Below, piece by piece: positions 1-5,590 of a DNA stretch of 5,590 bases. Every line of letters starts with the position of its first letter. Position 1 is the first letter of the stretch. Source of the DNA: Sulfitobacter sp. (GTDB lineage Bacteria > Pseudomonadota > Alphaproteobacteria > Rhodobacterales > Rhodobacteraceae); assembly GCA_026421135.1 (NCBI GenBank), contig JAPKCR010000194.1, positions 1-5,590 of the forward strand. Direction: 5' to 3'. Under the pieces are notes generated by a model. That model made no database searches. It was not told the origin of the DNA and worked only from the letters and a program-made list of their open reading frames with translations. The position numbers were made by a program, and so were the translations under genes.

Positions 1-26
1 TGGGAGAGTAGGTCACCGCCAAACCT
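1..26 (+). rRNA. rrf: 5S ribosomal RNA, 3' end only
   Basis: The first 26 bases match the conserved 3' end of alphaproteobacterial 5S rRNA: the GGGAGAGTAGGTC segment (bases 2-14), followed by ACCGCC and AAACCT. In the whole molecule the AAACC end pairs with the 5' end to form helix I. The rest of the gene, and presumably the 16S and 23S genes, lie to the left of the window. The exact 3' end near base 26 is inferred from the usual closing CCT. The call rests on recognising the motif, because only about a fifth of the molecule is present. Confidence 0.85.
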
Positions 27-70
27 AATAAAATCCTCAAATATCTCTCAACGATTACAACCAATACAAA

Positions 71-100
71 ACGCCCGCAGTGTAAAAACACCGCGGGCGT
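71..100 (+). terminator. Hairpin terminator of the rRNA operon
   Basis: ACGCCCGC (71-78) pairs perfectly with GCGGGCGT (93-100). Inside this, GTGT (80-83) pairs with ACAC (88-91) after one A/C mismatch, leaving an AAAA loop. The GC-rich stem lies 45 bases after the 5S end and is followed by CTTGCGTT, which is only a weak T tract. Position and strength fit the end of the ribosomal RNA transcript; the poor T tract keeps this below certainty. Confidence 0.75.
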
Positions 101-180
101 CTTGCGTTGAATGTAAACACTAAAAATAGATGATCACGGCCATTAGAGGGAACGATATCGTCGCTCGTGCGTATACGTGT

Positions 181-657
181 ATGAATGGTTTTAAATCCCC
201 CTCCCGCTTCGTTTGCGCGATTGCCGCGTTCTCTTTCATTCCCCTATCGAGCATGGCCGAAACTGTCGGCAACGTCGACGTGGATTGGTTGGGAAATGAC
301 ATTATCGTCGAAGCGGTATCAGACCCAAAGGTGAAAGGTGTCACCTGCCACCTTGCCTATTTCGAACGCGGTATTATTGACCGGCTCCAAAAAGGTAACT
401 GGTTCGAAGACCCGTCAAATTCATCGATATCCTGCCGCCAGACCGGCCCGATCGAGATCGGGGATATTGAGCGTGACGATGAGGGCGAAACTGTATTTAC
501 CGAACGCCGTTCAGTAATCTTTAAAACATTGAATGTTAAACGCATTTTTGACGAAGCCAACAATACCTTGATTTACATCAGCCATGCCCGCGATGTCCAA
601 AACGGCTCAGCCAAGATGTCGATGTCGACTGTCCCACTCTATGGCACTGGCAACTAG
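181..657 (+). CDS. creA: CreA-family secreted protein
   Basis: This 158-residue protein belongs to the CreA family (PF05981), whose molecular role is unknown. It closely parallels E. coli CreA (157 residues) in IIVEAVSDPKVKGVTC (41-56), SISCRQTGPIE (82-92) and the VIFKTLNVKRIFD stretch (112-124). Residues 1-26 form a Sec signal peptide: a Lys/Arg start, the hydrophobic core VCAIAAFSFIPL, and a likely cut at SMA|E. The mature protein should therefore be periplasmic. Cys56 and Cys85 are at conserved positions and could form a disulfide. The ATG at 181 was chosen because the signal peptide begins there and the length then fits. An in-frame ATG at 130 would add 17 residues ahead of the signal peptide, and neither start has a clear Shine-Dalgarno sequence. 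No creBCD genes are nearby; the neighbours are the rRNA operon end upstream and a murein hydrolase 94 bases downstream. Confidence 0.88.
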   Translation: MNGFKSPSRFVCAIAAFSFIPLSSMAETVGNVDVDWLGNDIIVEAVSDPKVKGVTCHLAYFERGIIDRLQKGNWFEDPSNSSISCRQTGPIEIGDIERDDEGETVFTERRSVIFKTLNVKRIFDEANNTLIYISHARDVQNGSAKMSMSTVPLYGTGN

Positions 658-687
658 GCAAAGGATCGCCATCGCACAACTGTCCCT

Positions 688-715
688 TTGCGCCGTCGTC
701 TGGTTGCGCTAATCT
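688..715 (+). promoter_or_regulatory. Possible sigma-70-type promoter of the transglycosylase gene
   Basis: TTGCGC (688-693) and TAATCT (710-715) are separated by 16 bases, in the 94-base gap between creA and the transglycosylase gene. Each box keeps about half of the consensus, including TTG and TA...T. Transcription would start near 722, about 30 bases before the ATG. The match is weak, and readthrough from creA is an equally good explanation for expression. Confidence 0.25.
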
Positions 716-751
716 GCCGGAAAAGCCACATCATAAAAAGGCGCGGGCAGT

Positions 752-1909
752 ATGAGCATTTCACGCAGAAATTTTACAATCGGGCTTTCGGCACTGGGAT
801 TGGCAGCATGTGACAGAGGCAGCAGTGTGGCTGCCTTTACTTCACGTTCTGACAACGGATTACCAGCAGATCTGATGCCCCAGGCCAATTCCAGTTATGA
901 TGCTTGGGTTGCGTCGTTCAAGACACGTGCCGCAGGGCAGGGGATTTCCCCGGCCACTTTGCGCAGCGGGTTTGCGGGGGCTGGCTATCTGCCCGGCGTC
1001 GTTAAACGCGATCGCAATCAAACCGAATTCAGCCGCTCACTTGAGGACTACCTCGCGATTGCGGCGTCTGAGGAGCGCATAACCAAAGGGAGGGCCGCCT
1101 TTGCCCGCCATCGGGATGCCCTGCGCCAGATCGAGGCGCGCTATGGTGTCGCCGCAGAGGTTGTGACGGCTGTTTGGGGATTGGAAAGCTTTTACGGCGA
1201 ACGGCGCGGCAACGTGCCAGTCATATCGGCAACTTCCACATTGGCGTTTGATGGCAGACGCGGCGCATTTTTCGAAAAGCAGTTGATAGCGGCTCTCAAG
1301 ATCCTTGAACGTGGCGATGTATCGGCGCGTGGTCTAACCGGAAGCTGGGCAGGCGCAATGGGCCACACACAGTTTATCCCAACATCATATCAAGCCTTTG
1401 CCGTAGATTTTAATGGCGACGGTCGTCGCGACATTTGGTCTGATGACCCAACCGATTCATTGGCGTCAACGGCTGCGTATCTGGCCAAGTCGGGCTGGAA
1501 AACGGGTGAAAAATGGGGCGCTGAAATGGGCACGTCCGCCGCCAGTTCCGCCACGCCTATTTCTGTCCTTCAGCCTGACGCGGGGGGGCCACGCTTTGCG
1601 GTCTTTAGAAACTTTCGTGCGATTAAGCGTTATAATAATTCGGACAACTATGCGATTGGCGTCGGGCACTTGTCCGACCGTATAGCGGGGGGCGGGCCAA
1701 TTCAGGCCAGCTTTGGACCGGACAAATACGGCCTTACCATTGAGGATCGCAAAGCCTTGCAATCCAAGCTGACGGCCAAAGGATTTGACACCGATGGCAC
1801 AGATGGCGTGATCGGCCCAAACAGTCGCAAGGCCATCGCGGCGTATCAGCAAAGCATCGGTTTGCCAGCGACGGGGGATCCGTCCCGTGCGTTGCTGCAA
1901 GGTCTATAG
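752..1909 (+). CDS. Lytic murein transglycosylase, MltB type, with peptidoglycan-binding domain
   Basis: This 385-residue envelope enzyme should cleave the MurNAc-GlcNAc bond of peptidoglycan, forming 1,6-anhydro-muramic ends. The N-terminus carries a twin-arginine motif (SRRNFT, 4-9) and then a lipobox (LAAC, 17-20), so it is probably a lipoprotein exported folded, with Cys20 as the lipidated residue. The SLT_2/MltB catalytic domain spans about 47-315. Its visible landmarks are WGLESFYG with presumed catalytic Glu145, GAMGHTQFIPTSY (201-213), the EF-hand-like loop DFNGDGRRDIWSD (219-231), and NYAIGVGHLSDRI (299-311). A PG_binding_1 domain follows (about 328-385: LQSKL, DGVIGPNSRKAIAAYQ). The linker at 255-280 is rich in Ala, Ser and Pro. 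AAGG (738-741), about ten bases upstream, is a weak ribosome binding site. The gene is convergent with the flavoenzyme gene. The family call is secure; the precise Mlt class name is not assigned. Confidence 0.93.
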   Translation: MSISRRNFTIGLSALGLAACDRGSSVAAFTSRSDNGLPADLMPQANSSYDAWVASFKTRAAGQGISPATLRSGFAGAGYLPGVVKRDRNQTEFSRSLEDYLAIAASEERITKGRAAFARHRDALRQIEARYGVAAEVVTAVWGLESFYGERRGNVPVISATSTLAFDGRRGAFFEKQLIAALKILERGDVSARGLTGSWAGAMGHTQFIPTSYQAFAVDFNGDGRRDIWSDDPTDSLASTAAYLAKSGWKTGEKWGAEMGTSAASSATPISVLQPDAGGPRFAVFRNFRAIKRYNNSDNYAIGVGHLSDRIAGGGPIQASFGPDKYGLTIEDRKALQSKLTAKGFDTDGTDGVIGPNSRKAIAAYQQSIGLPATGDPSRALLQGL

Positions 1910-1938
1910 GTCTAGGGCACGCGCCCTCTCAAGGCCAA

Positions 1939-1970
1939 TTGTTCGGCGACCCGGAAGAGTTGCCGAACAA
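1939..1970. terminator. Hairpin between convergent genes, possible bidirectional terminator
   Basis: TTGTTCGGCGAC (1939-1950) pairs with GTTGCCGAACAA (1959-1970) over 12 base pairs, including one G-T wobble, around an 8-base loop. It lies 29 bases after the transglycosylase stop and 24 bases beyond the stop of the opposite-strand flavoenzyme gene, where a shared terminator would be expected. Neither side has a good T tract, so it may act as an RNA 3'-end stabiliser instead. A smaller hairpin, AGGGC/GCCCT at 1914-1927, sits just after the transglycosylase stop. Confidence 0.5.
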
Positions 1971-1994
1971 GGTAAGGCCCGCGAAACATCCGCA

Positions 1995-4040
1995 TTACAA
2001 ATTCTTGACCAGTCGCAAAGCGTCGTAGATCGCAGCATGTGTGTTGCGTGCTGAAACGGCGTCGCCGATGCGATACAGCCAGAATGTAGCGTCGGCGTTC
2101 CAATCCATTGTTTGCGGTTCGCCCGCGATCAGGGCTTCGTAATCGACGGCACCTTCGTTCTTGCTAAGCGGTTTTAAGGCGAAATACAGATCGTCCAACG
2201 GCAAGGTGCCATAGTTCAAAACGACCTGATCGTATTCTTGTTCCGTGGTATAGTCACTGTAGTCAGTACCCACAGTGGCGATCAGCTTGTTGCCCGCCCT
2301 TGCGACACCTAGTAGGCGCCGCGTCACCGTAAAGGTCACATCTTTGTCCTGCAAAGACCGCATGTAAGGGACAAGGTTCATTGCCATAATCTCGGGGGCA
2401 AAGCTGCGGTCGGGAGTCATCACCTCGACTTTGGATCCCGCATTTGCAGCGACTTCGGCGGCCTGAAGGCCGGGATGATCACCGCTTTCGTCGTAAATCA
2501 GGACATTGTCGGCAGGTTTCACATCGCCCGAGATCATATCCCATGATGTCACCACATTGTCGGCCTCGATGCCGGTTTCGAACAGTTCCGTATTGGGCAG
2601 CCCTCCGGTGGCAATGATCACTATATCGGGGTTCACCTGCAAAACGCTGTCTTGATCTGCCCATGTGTTGAAATGAAACACCACATCGCGGGCGGCACAT
2701 TGGGCCATGCGCCAATCAATGATCGACATCATCTCGCGGCGGCGGGCACTTTGTGCAGTCAACCTGATCTGACCACCTGGATCGGGTTGGGCCTCGAATA
2801 CAGTAACGTCATGACCTCGCTCCGCCGCAACGCGTGCTGCTTCTAACCCCGCCGGACCCGCGCCGACAATGACAACTTTGCGTTTAACAACGGCCGGTTG
2901 AATGTTGTGAGGCATGGTCAGTTCGCGTCCCGTGGCGGCGTTATGGATGCACAGCGCATCGCCACCCTGATAGATGCGATCCAAACAATAGGTGGCACCT
3001 ACGCAAGGGCGGATATCATCCTCGCGCCCCTCGATGATTTTTTGCACGATATGTGGATCCGCCATATGGGCACGCGTCATGCCCACCATATCCAACAGTC
3101 CCGCTGCCACGGCATGGCGGGCCGTTGCAACGTCCTGAATGCGCGCTGCGTGAAATGTGGGCATGCCCGTCGCCTTTTTGACAGAGCCTGCGAAATCCAG
3201 ATGCGGTGCGCTTTGCATCCCTTGCACGGGGATTACGTCGGTCATGGCCGGGTCGGTATGAATGCGCCCTTTAATTACGTTCAGGAAATCCAGCTGGCCG
3301 GATGCCGCAAGCTTTTTGGATATCTCAAGTCCCTCTTCAGGGGTGATGCCGCCTTTTTGCGCTTCGTCTGCTGTGTACCTGAACCCCACAATGAAATCAT
3401 CGCCAACCCGCTTGCGCACGGCTGCCAGCACATCCATCGGAAACCGCATCCGGTTTTCCAAAGTATCAGCTCCGTAAGGGCCAACCAGATCATTTGTAAG
3501 CGGTGACCAGAATTGGTCCAGCAGATGGCCGTAAACCTGCAATTCAATCCCGTCCATGCCGCCGGCTTTCATCCGCTCGGCGGCATCGGCGAAATCAATG
3601 ATGATTCGGTCGATGTCCCAATCCTCGATCAGTTTGGGAAACGCGCGGTGCGCGGGTTCACGATGTTTCGACGGTGAAACCGATGGCAGCCAGTCGCCCT
3701 TGTTCCACGTCGTGCGCCGCCCCAGATGCGTCAGTTGAATCATCACTGCACAACCATGTTCGTGACAGGCATCGGTCAGATTTGTGATCCACGGCACGAC
3801 CTCGTCTTTGTAGGCAAGCACGTTGTTGAACACCGGCGGGCTGTCTTTGGATACGGCTGCAGATCCGGCAGTCATCGCCAGCGCCACACCTGCCTTTGCG
3901 CGCTCTGCGTGATAGGCGCGGTAGCGGTCTTTGGGCATGCCATCTTCCGGATAGGCCGGTTCATGACTTGTGGTCATGATCCGGTTTCGCAAGGTCAGGT
4001 GCTTGAGCTGAAAGGGTTGCAGCAGCGGATCGGCAGACAT
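1995..4040 (-). CDS. FMN/Fe-S/FAD oxidoreductase, likely N-methyl-amine demethylase (DgcA/StcD-like)
   Basis: This 681-residue protein has the domain order of trimethylamine dehydrogenase and 2,4-dienoyl-CoA reductase. An Oxidored_FMN TIM barrel comes first (about 2-335: LKHLTLRNRI near the start, IQLTHLGRR at 101-109, DQFWSP at 175-180, ENRMRF at 195-200). An Fe-S segment (346-364) follows, then an FAD/nucleotide-binding module starting at VVIVGAGPAGLEAARVAAERG (389-409). RIGDAVSARNTHAAI (657-671) resembles the closing FAD-binding motif. Length and order fit dimethylglycine catabolism protein DgcA and the probable N-methylproline demethylase StcD, which strip methyl groups from small amines; the actual substrate cannot be read from the sequence. 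It is presumably cytoplasmic, since no signal peptide is seen. The ATG at 4040 is chosen because AAGAGGTG (4045-4052) precedes it at ideal spacing; a TTG at 4058 would add six residues but lacks such a site. One expected cluster cysteine is Ala349. No partner demethylase or folate gene is in view. Confidence 0.88.
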   Translation of the reverse strand: MSADPLLQPFQLKHLTLRNRIMTTSHEPAYPEDGMPKDRYRAYHAERAKAGVALAMTAGSAAVSKDSPPVFNNVLAYKDEVVPWITNLTDACHEHGCAVMIQLTHLGRRTTWNKGDWLPSVSPSKHREPAHRAFPKLIEDWDIDRIIIDFADAAERMKAGGMDGIELQVYGHLLDQFWSPLTNDLVGPYGADTLENRMRFPMDVLAAVRKRVGDDFIVGFRYTADEAQKGGITPEEGLEISKKLAASGQLDFLNVIKGRIHTDPAMTDVIPVQGMQSAPHLDFAGSVKKATGMPTFHAARIQDVATARHAVAAGLLDMVGMTRAHMADPHIVQKIIEGREDDIRPCVGATYCLDRIYQGGDALCIHNAATGRELTMPHNIQPAVVKRKVVIVGAGPAGLEAARVAAERGHDVTVFEAQPDPGGQIRLTAQSARRREMMSIIDWRMAQCAARDVVFHFNTWADQDSVLQVNPDIVIIATGGLPNTELFETGIEADNVVTSWDMISGDVKPADNVLIYDESGDHPGLQAAEVAANAGSKVEVMTPDRSFAPEIMAMNLVPYMRSLQDKDVTFTVTRRLLGVARAGNKLIATVGTDYSDYTTEQEYDQVVLNYGTLPLDDLYFALKPLSKNEGAVDYEALIAGEPQTMDWNADATFWLYRIGDAVSARNTHAAIYDALRLVKNL

Positions 4041-4043
4041 GGC

Positions 4044-4080
4044 GCACCTCTTAGGCAAAGACAGGGTTGCCTAACGGTGC
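4044..4080 (-). promoter_or_regulatory. Dyad enclosing the flavoenzyme ribosome binding site
   Basis: Read on the minus strand, GCACC-G-TTAGGCAA, an 8-base loop (CCCTGTCT), and TTGCCTAA-GA-GGTGC form a stem of 8 plus 5 base pairs with one small internal loop. The 8-bp core (4051-4058 with 4067-4074) is a perfect inverted repeat. The 3' arm contains the Shine-Dalgarno sequence AAGAGGTG (4045-4052), and the ATG begins three bases beyond the stem. As RNA this would hide the ribosome binding site. As DNA it could be an operator for a dimeric repressor. The pairing is directly visible; the regulatory role is inferred. Confidence 0.5.
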
Positions 4081-4129
4081 ACCCGAACGCCCCTTCGATC
4101 AACTTTTTTCGCGGCGCTTGGAAGGCTGT

Positions 4130-5146
4130 CTACGTCTGAGTGTGACGTCGCAAATGCGATTGCGTTTGATCGTGCGAAGGGGGCGTGCTGCCTCCCAAAA
4201 GGGTCAGGTGCAAGTAAAATTGGATGTTGTCCGGGTCTTTCATCAATTCGGCAAACGCGTCCTGATGCCATTGAACAGTGCGCTGATGCGCTGCGCAAAT
4301 CTCCGGAACGGCAAGCCAATGTGAAATTTCGGCCCGCGTGCCGGCTAGCATCGGCTCAATCTGATGATCTTTGACTGTGTTGAAATTCCGTTCCGCCCAA
4401 TAATGCAGATCAAGGTTTTTTGTTTTTCTATTCGGCAGGCCACGCCCGCGTTTTACCATAAATTCGCCGGCGGATCGCAAGGAATAGTGGTTCAACCGCG
4501 CCCGCGCCGGAGACTGCATTAGGCCAAACAGATTAATCCGGCTGTCGGTGTCGGCAAAATCAGCATTGGCAGTTTGTTCGCCGCCAAGGGACCATTTCCC
4601 CGGCCCCTTGCCTTTATTCTTGGGCCGGTGGACGCCAAGTTTTTGGAACTTGTCTGGCCGGAAAAGGGATTTGAAAAAATTGCCAGCAGGAAGGAAAAAC
4701 GGGTCGGGGGCGCACATCACAAAACGCTCAGGCGTTAGCCGATCATCAAACTCTTCTTGTCCAGCCGCGCCAAAAAACCGCCAAGGTAGGGCGATGGCGT
4801 CGGTGTCTTTAGGCACGGATGCAATCAGGTCACCAAATGTCATCATCGGTGCCTCAAGAGACAGAAACTCATCGCAATCAAAAAAGATCACCCAGTCGGT
4901 GGTCTTCATCAGCGGATGCGCATCGGCCAATCGCATGGCCTGCCATTGCACCGATTTGTCGGCGTCCGGCTGAAACGGTACATGGGTAACACCGGGCATT
5001 AAATCCAGTAGGGCAGGGGTGCCGTCATCGCAGTCATGGGTGAAGATCAGAAAATCTGTCACGCCCGCTGCACGGTGGTGGGCGATCCATTCCAGGCAAT
5101 AGGGCCCTTCGTTTCGCATGCAGGTTATGGCAAGGATGCGTGTCAC
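4130..5146 (-). CDS. Glycosyltransferase family 2-like protein (GT-A fold)
   Basis: This protein of about 338 residues resembles the Glyco_tranf_2_4 group of GT-A glycosyltransferases, which transfer a sugar from a nucleotide-sugar donor. The first strand, RILAITCMRNEGP, is followed by LEWIAHHRAAGV (19-30) and HDCDDGT (38-44). FFDCDEF (88-94) holds the metal-binding DxD motif (Asp90, Asp92). Further conserved-looking stretches are FFKSLFRP (157-164), HRP (173-175) and NHYSLRSAGEF (219-229). No signal peptide or clear membrane segment is seen, so it is probably cytosolic or peripheral to the inner membrane. Donor and acceptor are unknown. The start is uncertain. GTG at 5146 is preferred because it falls directly before the first strand and has AAGGCGA upstream. 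TTG at 5173 adds nine residues without a clear ribosome site, and ATG at 5119 would cut into the fold. The flavoenzyme gene follows in the same direction after 89 bases, but a shared function is not evident. A second glycosyltransferase-like gene is divergent. Confidence 0.85.
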   Translation of the reverse strand: MTRILAITCMRNEGPYCLEWIAHHRAAGVTDFLIFTHDCDDGTPALLDLMPGVTHVPFQPDADKSVQWQAMRLADAHPLMKTTDWVIFFDCDEFLSLEAPMMTFGDLIASVPKDTDAIALPWRFFGAAGQEEFDDRLTPERFVMCAPDPFFLPAGNFFKSLFRPDKFQKLGVHRPKNKGKGPGKWSLGGEQTANADFADTDSRINLFGLMQSPARARLNHYSLRSAGEFMVKRGRGLPNRKTKNLDLHYWAERNFNTVKDHQIEPMLAGTRAEISHWLAVPEICAAHQRTVQWHQDAFAELMKDPDNIQFYLHLTLLGGSTPPSHDQTQSHLRRHTQT

Positions 5147-5280
5147 GGGTGGCGTCGCCTTGGATTGGGTCAATTGCGTTGCTCAAATGACTCTCACGGG
5201 TATCGCTTCAAGTCAATCTTGGGCGAAAGTCCCGGCCAAATCCCGAGGATTCTTTACAAGCACATGGGGGCTAAGGTACT

Positions 5281-5324
5281 CTCGAACTCGAGCAGATATA
5301 TCTGACACAACAAAAATAGTGTCA
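5281..5324. promoter_or_regulatory. Cluster of three symmetric elements in the divergent glycosyltransferase spacer
   Basis: The gene-free spacer 5147-5341 separates two divergent genes. Near its right end lie CTCGA-AC-TCGAG (5281-5292), the perfect 12-bp palindrome CAGATATATCTG (5293-5304), and TGACAC...GTGTCA (5303-5324, 10-base AT-rich loop). The elements adjoin or overlap and stop shortly before the ribosome binding site at 5327-5333. TTTACA (5253-5258) and TACTCT (5277-5282), 18 bases apart, are a weak candidate promoter for the rightward gene; the last box overlaps the first dyad, as an operator would. No convincing promoter for the leftward gene was found beyond an isolated TTGACT (5211-5216, minus strand). 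The symmetry is plain; the regulatory role is inferred. Confidence 0.35.
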
Positions 5325-5341
5325 TCAGAGAGGCCTCAATT

Positions 5342-5590
5342 ATGAACACCCGTCGCCCCGTTGCGTCGCTTTGGATTGGTGAGAAACTTCACTATCTTAA
5401 CCAGCTTTGCCTGAAATCCCATGTTGTCGCAGGTCACAAGACGATCCTGTATTGCGCCGACAAAGTTGATAACGCCCCCGAAGGCGTCGAAGTGCGCCCG
5501 GCCTCGGAGATCATGGATATTGACCGCGCTTTGGTTGAGGCCACCAGCGCGTCGTTCTTGTCGAACGTGTTCCGTTACAAGATGATCCAA
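5342..5590 (+). CDS. Glycosyltransferase-like protein, N-terminal part (cut by window end)
   Basis: An open frame runs from the ATG at 5342 to the last base of the window, giving 83 residues without a stop. AGAGAGG (5327-5333), eight bases before the ATG, is a strong ribosome binding site and fixes the start. The beginning SLWIGEKLHYLNQLCLKS (9-26), then GHKTILYC (31-38) and PEGVEVRPASEIM (46-58), resembles the N-terminus of glycosyltransferases that carry a DXD sugar-binding region (Gly_transf_sug / Caps_synth type). In those proteins an iWiG-type strand is followed by a helix and a GH...LY strand. The DXD motif itself would lie beyond the window, so the catalytic assignment is tentative. 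No signal peptide is seen. The gene is divergent from the other glycosyltransferase gene, which suggests a joint role in surface polysaccharide or glycan assembly. Confidence 0.75.
   Translation, partial: MNTRRPVASLWIGEKLHYLNQLCLKSHVVAGHKTILYCADKVDNAPEGVEVRPASEIMDIDRALVEATSASFLSNVFRYKMIQ

Noticed and set aside
120..344. 74-residue minus-strand open frame opposite the start of creA
   Set aside because: It is antisense to the creA signal peptide and N-terminal coding sequence and has no family resemblance or supporting ribosome site.
1582..1588. Seven-G run in the transglycosylase gene as a possible phase-variation tract
   Set aside because: The run is short, falls in an in-frame linker (Ala-Gly-Gly-Pro), and the reading frame is intact on both sides; nothing else points to slippage.
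1466..1900. 144-residue minus-strand open frame within the transglycosylase gene
   Set aside because: It is antisense to the EF-hand, NYAIGVGH and peptidoglycan-binding coding region, and shows no domain signature.
2898..3506. 202-residue open frame on the + strand inside the flavoenzyme gene
   Set aside because: It lies entirely antisense to a well-supported gene, has no recognisable domain, and its Cys/His/Arg-rich composition is typical of a complementary-strand shadow.
4041..4058. TTG at 4058 as the flavoenzyme start
   Set aside because: It would place the strong AAGAGGTG ribosome site inside the coding sequence, while the ATG at 4040 is ideally spaced from that site.
3726..4139. 137-residue + strand open frame across the start of the flavoenzyme gene
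   Set aside because: It is antisense to conserved FMN-domain coding sequence and runs through the control hairpin. Its composition is shadow-like and it matches no family I know.
5336..5590. 84-residue minus-strand open frame at the right end
   Set aside because: The + strand frame from 5342 has a strong ribosome site and a glycosyltransferase-like sequence; the minus frame is its shadow.

Overview
The window looks like chromosomal DNA from a marine alphaproteobacterium, most likely the Roseobacter group (Rhodobacterales). The signs are the alphaproteobacterial 5S rRNA 3' end, moderate-to-high GC, and protein families typical of that group. No phage, transposon, CRISPR or other mobile signature is visible, and no previously undescribed system stands out. 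The best novelty lies in regulatory structures and in atypical residues of one flavoenzyme.

Left part (1-1909, + strand): the window opens on the last bases of a 5S rRNA gene, so a ribosomal RNA operon ends here. A strong GC-rich hairpin at 71-100 probably terminates it. Next come two envelope genes. One is a CreA-family secreted protein (181-657). The other is an MltB-type lytic murein transglycosylase (752-1909) with a combined twin-arginine and lipoprotein signal and a C-terminal peptidoglycan-binding domain.

Middle part (1910-5146, - strand): a long hairpin lies in the short gap between convergent genes. Beyond it is a large FMN/Fe-S/FAD oxidoreductase of the trimethylamine dehydrogenase / DgcA / StcD class (1995-4040), probably an N-methyl-amine demethylase of uncertain substrate. 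Its ribosome binding site lies inside a 13-bp stem (4044-4080), which suggests translational control or an operator. Upstream, in the same direction, is a GT-A glycosyltransferase (4130-5146).

Right part (5147-5590): a gene-free divergent region of about 195 bases contains three adjoining symmetric elements (5281-5324). After it begins a second glycosyltransferase-like gene on the + strand, cut off by the window end. The two divergent glycosyltransferase genes may share control and serve surface polysaccharide synthesis. The flavoenzyme shows no functional link to its neighbours.
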